Origin: Alteromonas abrolhosensis
GTDB lineage: Bacteria; Pseudomonadota; Gammaproteobacteria; Enterobacterales; Alteromonadaceae
NCBI RefSeq assembly: GCF_001953635.1
Contig: NZ_MEJH01000004.1
Coordinates: forward strand, 124,001 to 188,000
Direction of reading: 5' to 3'
Length of the DNA stretch: 64,000 nt
The notes under the pieces are model-generated. The model did not search any database and had not been told where the DNA came from. It saw only the letters and a program-made list of their open reading frames with translations. The position numbers and the translations under genes are program-made. Within the stretch, counting starts at the first letter, position 1. Every line of letters starts with the position of its first letter. Shown one piece after another: positions 48,062-54,901 of the stretch.

Positions 48062-48097
48062 TAACTGACATCAAATAACAACAATAAGGGAATTTTA

Positions 48098-48880
48098 ATG
48101 CAGCGGGGTAGTTTGGTTTGCGTGGGAACTGGCATGATGGTTGGCGCGCACATGTCGCCATTATGTCAAAGTCATATAGAACAGGCAGACGTCGTATTTG
48201 TATGCGTAGCCGAACACTATATGGAAGCGTGGATCACGTCTTTGAACAATAATACCGTCAATCTTCAATCATTCTATGAAGATGGAAAAGACCGTCACGA
48301 AACGTATGCCCAGATGACAAATGCGATGCTAGATAAGGTGCAACAAGGCCAAAAAGTTGTTGGGGCGTTTTACGGTCACCCCAGTGTATTTGCAAAAGCG
48401 CCGCTAGATGCAATAAACAGAGCCAAACAAAAAGGCTTCGAAGCATACATGCTACCTGGTATTTCCGCGGAATCGTGCCTGTATGCTGATTTGGGCGTCG
48501 ACCCTGGGGCAGTTGGTTGCCAGCATTATGAAGCAAACCAATTCCTTAAATTCAAACGGGAAATAGATACCGCTGCATACTTAATTTTATGGCAAGTGGG
48601 TGTTGTCGGCGACTTTTCAAGCGCTGTATATACTTCAACGCCACTTCAGCGAAAAAAGCTCACAGATAAATTACTGTCAATTTATAACGCCGAGGATACT
48701 GCTATTTTGTACGAAGCAGCAACGTTACCTATTGAAGGTTTCAGAGCAGAAAGTATTGCTATTGGTGACTTGCATGAACACGAAATTAATCAACATACAA
48801 CGCTGGTTATTCCACCGATAAAAACACTGAAGCTTGATGATACTGACTACTCCGCAAATAGTAATTTATGCAATTCGTAA
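48098..48880 (+). CDS. Borosin-type peptide backbone N-methyltransferase (SonM-like, TP-methylase fold)
   Basis: A 260-residue SAM-dependent enzyme of the tetrapyrrole-methylase fold. It starts RGSLVCVGTGMMVG and has the SAM-site segment FYGHPSVF (91-98) and PGISAESCLYADLGVDPG (120-137). Instead of tetrapyrrole-methylase features it carries the motif Tyr60 ... Arg66-His-Glu-Thr-Tyr70-Ala-Gln-Met73, equivalent to the R-x-x-T-Y-x-Q-M motif of borosin alpha-N-methyltransferases (fungal OphMA, Shewanella SonM). Those enzymes methylate backbone amides of a ribosomal peptide. No precursor is fused, so a split substrate is expected. It overlaps the following GNAT gene by 13 bp. Confidence 0.85.
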   Translation: MQRGSLVCVGTGMMVGAHMSPLCQSHIEQADVVFVCVAEHYMEAWITSLNNNTVNLQSFYEDGKDRHETYAQMTNAMLDKVQQGQKVVGAFYGHPSVFAKAPLDAINRAKQKGFEAYMLPGISAESCLYADLGVDPGAVGCQHYEANQFLKFKREIDTAAYLILWQVGVVGDFSSAVYTSTPLQRKKLTDKLLSIYNAEDTAILYEAATLPIEGFRAESIAIGDLHEHEINQHTTLVIPPIKTLKLDDTDYSANSNLCNS

Positions 48881-49380
48881 CGCATCGTTTTACTTGCGAA
48901 CTGCTTGACGCTAAGTGGGCTGCAGAGGCGGCAGCTCTGTATCAAGATGAGAAAGTAATGCGGTTAATTGGCACGCCCCTGACTAAAGCCGAAAGTGAGC
49001 GAGTGACTAGTGGGTTCATTGAAGCAAACCGTCAGCCTTGGCCAACGCAGAAAGTCTGGGTAATAACATGCAATTACACAAAAGCATTTTGCGGTATTCA
49101 GATGTTACGTAAACATACTCACAAGAATAGTGCAGAGATTGGCATAATGTTAGCTCGAAAGATGAATGGCAAAGGGGCTGCTCGGGAAGCGATGGGAGCC
49201 TTGGTTGACTACGGTATTTCACATGTAAATCTCGACCGCATCGTTGCTCAGTTCCAAATACGCCATTTGGCAACACGGCGATTAGTTACTCAATTGGGCT
49301 TTGTTAAGAAAAACGACAGTTTATCAACGGGAAGCAAAAGCGAACTAACAACCTATACTTTTGAACGTCTTTGTAACTGA
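48868..49380 (+). CDS. GNAT family N-acetyltransferase (RimJ/RimL-like)
   Basis: A 170-residue GNAT protein. The acetyl-CoA-binding segment is EIGIMLARKMNGKGAAREAMGALVDYGI, followed by the usual ALxRIVAQF-type strand (LDRIVAQFQIRHLATRRLVTQLGFVK). RimJ/RimL-type members acetylate N-termini of proteins or small amines. Its 13-bp overlap with the borosin-type methylase gene points to a shared role; acetylation of the same peptide is an attractive but unproven idea. Confidence 0.82.
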   Translation: MQFVTHRFTCELLDAKWAAEAAALYQDEKVMRLIGTPLTKAESERVTSGFIEANRQPWPTQKVWVITCNYTKAFCGIQMLRKHTHKNSAEIGIMLARKMNGKGAAREAMGALVDYGISHVNLDRIVAQFQIRHLATRRLVTQLGFVKKNDSLSTGSKSELTTYTFERLCN

Positions 49381-49545
49381 GTTATCGTCAACCGACCGAT
49401 TAACCATAAGTTGCCCTTAAACGCGACGCGTGTGTCCACTCGCACTGGTATTATATGTCAAAAAGACTATACGTAATTGATTAACATCCCATCAATTTGT
49501 TGATAATCTAGTATTAACTAAAAATTATAAGCTGAATACACACTC

Positions 49546-49758
49546 ATGAAGGCGCTAAAAGAATTACTAGCAATTGCACAAGATGCATCTAAACAAAGCA
49601 ACTCCGACATTATTGCTCAGTTCAAGGCTGATCACGCTGATGAACTTTCAAAAGACAAAGAAAAAATGTGGTGTCTTTTGATGCCAGAAGACGAAGAGCA
49701 AGAAGCGCCAGGAGATGCACCAGACAGTGGCGAAAAGAACCAAGTTTCAATTCACTAA
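49546..49758 (+). CDS. Small acidic protein; possible borosin precursor
   Basis: A 70-residue protein. Residues 1-50 are predicted helical (KALKELLAIAQDASKQ and ADELSKDKEKMWCLLMPED), the last 20 are acidic and disordered (Asp, Glu, Gly, Pro) and end NQVSIH. Split-borosin precursors such as SonA have a helical recognition domain followed by a short C-terminal core with aliphatic residues; layout and size fit, and a few short patterns (QDA, L-S/T-x-D/E) look alike, but there is no decisive homology. It has its own AT-rich upstream region, 165 bp after the GNAT gene. The ribosome site is weak. Alternative: an unrelated small cytoplasmic protein. Confidence 0.5.
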   Translation: MKALKELLAIAQDASKQSNSDIIAQFKADHADELSKDKEKMWCLLMPEDEEQEAPGDAPDSGEKNQVSIH

Positions 49759-49773
49759 CCGTGATAGTTGAAA

Positions 49774-51537
49774 ATGCTGTCTAGATTATTAATAGGGGCG
49801 TTAATTTGCCCCTTTTTCATATTCCCCCTTGCTGCAGACGAAATAGATCAACAGCTACAGCAAGCTGACACACTTCGTAGTCAGGACGTTACTGCGTTTC
49901 GTACTTCATTATCTGAACTTTCTGCAAAATCACGCTCATTCTCTCCTGCCCAAGTTCAATACTTTAACTATCTCAATGCTTATAGTTTGTCGTATTCAGG
50001 AAAGTTGATAGAAGCGGTTCCACTTTATGAAAGTGTTTTTCAAAGTGCTACAGATAAATCTCTACAGCTACGGGCTAAAAACTCTATTCTTAACAACTTC
50101 GCATTAGTCAGAGATTTTCCCAAAGCGCTTCAGCAAATTCCTGACATCGTCCCTCTTCTTTCGTTGGCTAAAGACAAAGATAAGCACCTATCGATTTTAA
50201 CGATTGCGCTTTTCTATAATCAGCTCGAAGAATTTGAACAGAGTTTGCAATACAGCAATCGCGTGATTGGACAAAACCTTTCTCCCCGCAACGAGTGTTT
50301 GGCTCACAACCTGCGTAGTGAGTCTTTGCATAATTTGGGGCGTCTTGACCGTGAGACGTTAATGACAACTATTGCAGTGTGCGAAGCGAGTAAAGAGCCT
50401 ATTGCTCTGAACCTAGCAAAGTTATGGCTTGCTCAATTAATGTTAGCCTCGCCGGATGGGGTAGCAGGGGCATTAGACGCTTTGCTTGTCATTCAAAAGG
50501 ATGTGGAAAGTACTAACTATCCACGATTAACGTCGGAATATTATACAGTTTTAGCCCAGGCTTACCTTGCGAACAAACTCTTTCACAACGCCCAGGAAAG
50601 TGCCCTGAAAGGCGCTGAGCTCGCAAAGGGTATGGGTTACTCTAAACCAAGAAAAACGGCGTATCACACTCTTTATCAATCGGCGATTGAGCAAGGGAAC
50701 AATGTAAAAGCGTTAGAGGCGTATATACAGTACGCTGAAGCCGACAAGGCGTATCTGGATGAGTACAACGTTAAGCAAATGGCTATTCAACAAGCCAAGT
50801 TCGATAACCTTGAAAAGAATATTGAAATCCAACTGCTGGACAAAGAAAACAGCCTATTAAAAGCACAAGCTGCCCTGTCGAGAGAAGAAAAGCAAAATCA
50901 CAGGCTGTTGATAACATTGCTTGCTTCCACAACCATACTTGTTCTTATGTGGGCAATAATAAATCGCAAGTTACATGCTGCGCTAAAAGAAAAGGCGCAA
51001 ACTGACTCGCTGACAAAGGTGGCCAATCGTCACTACTTTACTGAGTTAGCGACGAAAGCACTAAAGCGAGCAGCAGACCACCAAGAAATATTGTCTTTTG
51101 TAATTTTCGACCTTGATCATTTTAAAGCAGTTAACGACAGCTACGGTCATCCAACCGGAGATTGGGTGCTTAAGGCAGTGGTTAGCGCAGTGAAGAAGCA
51201 TTGCAGAAAGGAAGATGTTTTTGGTCGCTTAGGTGGCGAAGAGTTCGGTTTGCTTTTACCAGGGTGCTCAGAGCAAAAGGCGAAAGAAATAGCGGAAAGT
51301 ATGCGAAATAGTATTCGTCAAATCGATACAAGGGAAAGTGGCTTTACCTTCGATGTTTCTGCAAGCTTCGGTATTTCTAGTACTGCGTCGTCAAAGTATC
51401 AATTCGAGGCGCTTTATGCCAATGCCGACGAGGCTTTATATGGTAGTAAAAAGCATGGCCGCAATAGAGTATCTGTCTATCATATTAATGGTAAAAGTGA
51501 TGTTGCCAGTGTCGGGCAAGCCTTTCAGCCTGCCTAA
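49774..51537 (+). CDS. Periplasmic-TPR diguanylate cyclase (GGDEF)
   Basis: A 587-residue protein (a TTG at 49768 would add two residues, MKM; neither start has a clear ribosome site). Order: signal peptide or anchor (about 1-20), a periplasmic helical region of TPR type (about 25-340), a coiled coil, one membrane helix (about 378-398) and a C-terminal GGDEF domain with active-site RLGGEEFGLLL near 488. GGEEF variants are active, so it probably makes cyclic di-GMP. TPR-GGDEF proteins sense envelope or peptide signals. It follows the small acidic gene with a 15-bp gap but may be independent. Confidence 0.85.
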   Translation: MLSRLLIGALICPFFIFPLAADEIDQQLQQADTLRSQDVTAFRTSLSELSAKSRSFSPAQVQYFNYLNAYSLSYSGKLIEAVPLYESVFQSATDKSLQLRAKNSILNNFALVRDFPKALQQIPDIVPLLSLAKDKDKHLSILTIALFYNQLEEFEQSLQYSNRVIGQNLSPRNECLAHNLRSESLHNLGRLDRETLMTTIAVCEASKEPIALNLAKLWLAQLMLASPDGVAGALDALLVIQKDVESTNYPRLTSEYYTVLAQAYLANKLFHNAQESALKGAELAKGMGYSKPRKTAYHTLYQSAIEQGNNVKALEAYIQYAEADKAYLDEYNVKQMAIQQAKFDNLEKNIEIQLLDKENSLLKAQAALSREEKQNHRLLITLLASTTILVLMWAIINRKLHAALKEKAQTDSLTKVANRHYFTELATKALKRAADHQEILSFVIFDLDHFKAVNDSYGHPTGDWVLKAVVSAVKKHCRKEDVFGRLGGEEFGLLLPGCSEQKAKEIAESMRNSIRQIDTRESGFTFDVSASFGISSTASSKYQFEALYANADEALYGSKKHGRNRVSVYHINGKSDVASVGQAFQPA

Positions 51538-51579
51538 ACACGTTAGCACTACAAAACAAATAATGAGTCGCGGGCTGGC

Positions 51580-52761
51580 TTAATCAGCCAGCGCGCTCGC
51601 CGCAGCCACTTTGGTCGGGCTAATCTCTTCACTTGGGTAGCATCCCAATACTTTGATGTAGCGCGTAATACTGCGCAACGCATCAAGGGCATTTTGCACA
51701 GGGCCGTCTTCAACATTGCCTTCTACGTCAATGTAAAACATTTCTTCCCACGGGTTACCTGGAATAGGGCGCGACTCAAGCTTTGTCATATTAATGCTGT
51801 TTTCTCGAAGCACTAAAAGGGCCTCAACAAGTGCACCTGGCTTTTGAACGGTAGACATTACAAGGGTTGTTTTAGCCGGCACTTGAAGTGGAACCACTAC
51901 TGGATTGCGCGCAACAACGATAAAGCGGCTATGGTTTTCTTTTTGGTTTGCCAAGTTACTCTTTATTGCCATTAGGCCGTACAAGTTACCACCCGCTTCG
52001 CTGCCTATAGCTGCTACGTCATCACGTTTGAGCTCACTAACTGTCAACATGGCCGACGAGGTGCTGTCCATGGTTTTCACTTCTACGTTCCCCAGTTCTG
52101 CTAGGAAATGGCTACACTGAGTGAACACTTGAGGGTGAGCGTAAAGCGTTTTGATTTTATCGATACTGGTATTGGTGCCAACTAACAAGGTATGGCGGAT
52201 AGGGTGGGTGAGTTCACCGATAATACTGAGCTGGGTGTGTTGGAGCTGGTCATACACTTCATTGATACTACCAGACGTTGTGTTCTCAATAGGCAATACC
52301 GCGTAATCGGCTTCTGTGCTTTCCACTTTGTGAATAATTTCAGCAAAGCTCTGACAGCCAATTTCCAGCAATTCACCGGGGCGACGAGAGAAGTACTTTT
52401 GGGTTGCCAGATAAGAGTAAGAACCCTTGTCGCCCAAGAATGCCACTCGGTTTAACGGCAACGTACTGCCAGGGTTTGCGCGCTCAGCAAGCATAGCCTG
52501 CTGGTTTAAAACAGAGTCTTCAATAATGACGTGGAAAATTTGTGTCACGTAATGAGGGTCTAGACCAATGTTTTGGCCTTCTTTAATTAGTCGTACTAAT
52601 AGCTGCTCTTCACGCTTTTGATCTCTCACCGGAATGTGATGCTTTATTTTCGTCTCAGCCACTTCGTTGGTTAACTTTCTGCGCTCTGAGAGTAGAGTAA
52701 GTAATTCACTGTCCAGAGCGGTAATACGCTCTCTAACAGTATCTAATGCATTGTCTGACAT
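51580..52761 (-). CDS. pheA: Bifunctional chorismate mutase/prephenate dehydratase PheA
   Basis: A 393-residue fusion (E. coli 386). Domains: AroQ mutase (1-90; VRERITALDSELLTLLSERRKLT), prephenate dehydratase (about 103-280; VAFLGDKGSYSYLATQKYF, ENTTSGSINEVYDQL) and an ACT regulatory domain with the phenylalanine-binding ESRP element (TKLESRPIPGNPWE). The start at 52761 is chosen although the frame runs open to 52911: that upstream part overlaps the leader peptide and attenuator. Expression is controlled by phenylalanine-dependent attenuation at 52798-52907. Confidence 0.96.
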   Translation of the reverse strand: MSDNALDTVRERITALDSELLTLLSERRKLTNEVAETKIKHHIPVRDQKREEQLLVRLIKEGQNIGLDPHYVTQIFHVIIEDSVLNQQAMLAERANPGSTLPLNRVAFLGDKGSYSYLATQKYFSRRPGELLEIGCQSFAEIIHKVESTEADYAVLPIENTTSGSINEVYDQLQHTQLSIIGELTHPIRHTLLVGTNTSIDKIKTLYAHPQVFTQCSHFLAELGNVEVKTMDSTSSAMLTVSELKRDDVAAIGSEAGGNLYGLMAIKSNLANQKENHSRFIVVARNPVVVPLQVPAKTTLVMSTVQKPGALVEALLVLRENSINMTKLESRPIPGNPWEEMFYIDVEGNVEDGPVQNALDALRSITRYIKVLGCYPSEEISPTKVAAASALAD

Positions 52762-52797
52762 ATCATTCCCGTAAGTATCGAATAAGAAAATTCTGCT

Positions 52798-52826
52798 AAA
52801 AAAAAACCTCCCAGTTGGGAGGTTTT
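52798..52826 (-). terminator. pheA attenuator (terminator arm)
   Basis: On the minus strand AACCTCCCAACTGGGAGGTT forms a strong stem followed by nine T, between pheL and pheA. An alternative partner, AGGGAGG at 52849-52843, directly at the leader stop codon, can pair with the CCTCCC arm (52822-52817) and so act as antiterminator. This is the classical layout of amino acid attenuators. Confidence 0.9.
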
Positions 52827-52847
52827 CATGCATGTAGCCGCGCCTCC

Positions 52848-52907
52848 CTAGTGAAAGGATGTAAACGCAAAAAAGAAAAGTGCTACGTGCATTATGTTCT
52901 GTTTCAT
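52848..52907 (-). CDS. pheL: pheA leader peptide PheL
   Basis: A 19-residue peptide, MKQNIMHVALFFFAFTSFH, with five phenylalanines in the last eight codons before its final His, ending 21 bp before the attenuator. Stalling on Phe codons would free the antiterminator, so pheA is expressed when Phe-tRNA is short. An internal ATG at 52892 would give a 14-residue version and is more plausible if the promoter at 52915-52943 is the real one, since that would leave almost no leader before the first ATG. Phe codons and the hairpin are visible; the mechanism is inferred from E. coli pheL. Confidence 0.85.
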   Translation of the reverse strand: MKQNIMHVALFFFAFTSFH

Positions 52908-52914
52908 ACACTCG

Positions 52915-52943
52915 AATGTATGTTGAACACCCCAGTGTGTCAA
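52915..52943 (-). promoter_or_regulatory. Promoter of pheL-pheA
   Basis: On the minus strand TTGACA (52943-52938), a 17-base spacer and TACATT (52920-52915). The -35 box is perfect. The predicted start of transcription falls only a base or so before the first pheL ATG. Confidence 0.7.
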
Positions 52944-53184
52944 CCCATTTTTACAAATTGGATAGTCATTTTTGATATGAAGGGCTTGAAAAAGTGCTAA
53001 AAATGCGCGTGTGGGTTTTCGATAAGAAGCGAAGAGTAGGTGAAAGAAGGTTGTTTTTACGTTAAAAGAACAATTTTCGGTATTAACACAGTCTAATGGG
53101 TTGAGAGTCGAAGCAAGCGCTTCCGAGCATGGTGATCCTGCAAGGCAAGATCACCATTACTTTTTGGTCAGCGCATCCAGTCAA

Positions 53185-53985
53185 TTAGTTACCCAATAAC
53201 GCCGACAGCATCTGTCTTACTTCATTAGGCTCAAAAGGTTTGTCACACAAAGCGTTCACGCCAGTTTGCTGAATATTGGCCATATGTGCACTGTCAGCCG
53301 ACTCTGACGTTACCATAATAATTGGTATATGCGTGGTTTCAGGATTGAAGCGAATAAACTCCGATAGCTCCCTGCCGTCCATTTCAGGCATGTTGTAATC
53401 GGTAACTACTAAATCAAAAGGCTCGTCTTTTATCAGCGTTAACGCCATGGCGCCGTTTTCAGCTTCTTTGATACGCTGCAAGCCCATACCCTCTAACACT
53501 CGTCTGATATGATTTCGTGCTAGTTTGCTGTCATCGACAAGAAGTACACGTACGTCGTGAACGTCAAACAACTCTAGCTCGAGTTCGTCATGATTTATTA
53601 AGTCTAAGCTTGCATTCAATGCGCGAGACAAATGAAGCGGCTCAAATGGCTTAGGAAGAATTGCCGCCACACCAGCCTGTTTAAACTCTTCCAGCTTGCT
53701 CAGACGGTTTTCGCTTGAAACCAGCATAAAAGGAATTGTTTTAAACTCATCGTCTTCTTTGATGAATTTTAGTAGCTCTAATGCTGTACCATCTTCGTAA
53801 TACATTGCGCTTACAATTAAGTCAGCACCGTGAGCTTTTACTGCAGAACGAGCTTCGGAAAGGGTACTGACAGGGTCAATTTCCTTAACGTGCTCTTTCA
53901 ACAACAAAGTGGTAATGATCTTCCTTTGTGTGTCAGAAGGCTCAACTAAAATAATATGTAAATCAGAAATTGACAGCTTTTCCAT
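53185..53985 (-). CDS. Double-receiver response regulator
   Basis: A 266-residue protein of two receiver domains and no output domain. The second (about 145-264) is complete: DD in VLLVDDSKLAR, phospho-acceptor Asp in LVVTDYNMPEMDG, Thr/Ser switch in MVTSES and Lys in CDKPF. The first (about 9-130) keeps Lys (PKPF) but the acceptor position in LIVSAMYYEDG is Ala instead of Asp, so it is a pseudo-receiver. Such proteins act as phosphate relays or protein-interaction switches. It is leftward and alone, between pheA and yciH. Confidence 0.85.
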   Translation of the reverse strand: MEKLSISDLHIILVEPSDTQRKIITTLLLKEHVKEIDPVSTLSEARSAVKAHGADLIVSAMYYEDGTALELLKFIKEDDEFKTIPFMLVSSENRLSKLEEFKQAGVAAILPKPFEPLHLSRALNASLDLINHDELELELFDVHDVRVLLVDDSKLARNHIRRVLEGMGLQRIKEAENGAMALTLIKDEPFDLVVTDYNMPEMDGRELSEFIRFNPETTHIPIIMVTSESADSAHMANIQQTGVNALCDKPFEPNEVRQMLSALLGN

Positions 53986-54048
53986 TTCAGACTCTTTTTG
54001 TTATATGTTTATGAAAAAGTGAGAGCGTACTAGATAACTAGCGTTTCA

Positions 54049-54381
54049 TTAGCCCCCAGCAAGCTTAACTTTGTACCCTTTATCGGTAAGCAGTGCGCGG
54101 AGTTTTTCCCTGTCATCGGTTTGTACTTCAATGACACCGTCTTTCACTGCGCCGCCGCAACCACATTTTTTCTTTAGCTCTGAGCCTAGTTTTTTCAACT
54201 CATCAGCTGCAAGGTCTAACCCTTTAATCAGAGAAACTCCTTTTCCTTTGCGACCCTTGGTTTCTCTGTGAATACGAACAATGCCGTCGGAGGATACCGA
54301 CCGGGGCTGTTCTTTTTGCTCAGGCTTTATTTTGCCGCTCTCAGTACTATAGACCAAAAGTGCGTCTTGCCAATCTTGCAT
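54049..54381 (-). CDS. yciH: SUI1/eIF1-like translation factor YciH
   Basis: A 110-residue protein with the SUI1/eIF1 fold. The C-terminal two thirds carry the family pattern GVSLIKGLDL ... LGSELKKKCGCGGAVKDGVIEVQTDDREKL. In E. coli YciH discriminates against aberrant initiation complexes and affects stress-related translation. The N-terminus is variable. Single gene, divergent from the STAS operon. Confidence 0.93.
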   Translation of the reverse strand: MQDWQDALLVYSTESGKIKPEQKEQPRSVSSDGIVRIHRETKGRKGKGVSLIKGLDLAADELKKLGSELKKKCGCGGAVKDGVIEVQTDDREKLRALLTDKGYKVKLAGG

Positions 54382-54552
54382 AAATACCTCAATAAATTGC
54401 GTCTTTCCATCTAAATGGCGATAAAAAAAGCGTTTCCATACGAAAGTTTAAGATGACTTTCATGGCGATGTTTAAAAGTTCAACTAGTATAAGAATAGCA
54501 AAGTTAAAAGCATGTGATGAAGCATTTCTGCGTACATTTTTAAGGAGCGAAT

Positions 54553-54858
54553 ATGGAAATAACGTCAAGCTATCAAAATCAAGGGAAAGTACTGGTGGTA
54601 GATGTAGGCACTAAGTTTGACTTTAGCAAGGTTGAAGACTTCAGAAATGCCTACGGCGAACTAAATGCCGATGTCTCACATATCACAATAGATTTATCGC
54701 GTACTGAATATATGGATAGCTCTGCTCTAGGCATGCTGTTAAACATGCAAAAGTCACTCGCCGAGAGGGAGTTAACCTACAGTATCGAAAATGCCCGCCC
54801 TCAGGTCGCTAAAATCCTGAAAATATCTCGATTCGATAAAAAGTTCGAAATTAAGTAA
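54553..54858 (+). CDS. STAS domain protein (anti-sigma factor antagonist type)
   Basis: A 101-residue single STAS domain. The phosphorylatable serine is in EYMDSSALGMLLNM, as in SpoIIAA and RsbV. Such proteins are switched by phosphorylation from a kinase and dephosphorylation from a PP2C phosphatase. Both activities are encoded in the next gene, 43 bp downstream. The sigma factor or other target is not visible in the window. AAGGAG precedes the ATG. Confidence 0.9.
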   Translation: MEITSSYQNQGKVLVVDVGTKFDFSKVEDFRNAYGELNADVSHITIDLSRTEYMDSSALGMLLNMQKSLAERELTYSIENARPQVAKILKISRFDKKFEIK

Positions 54859-54901
54859 ATAGAACAAGTAGTTAAATTAAGATTTTATCGAAGAGATATA
54901 C

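Noticed and set aside
52762-52911. N-terminal extension of PheA by 50 residues
   Set aside because: The open frame runs through the pheL leader and the attenuator stem; the start at 52761 gives the family length.
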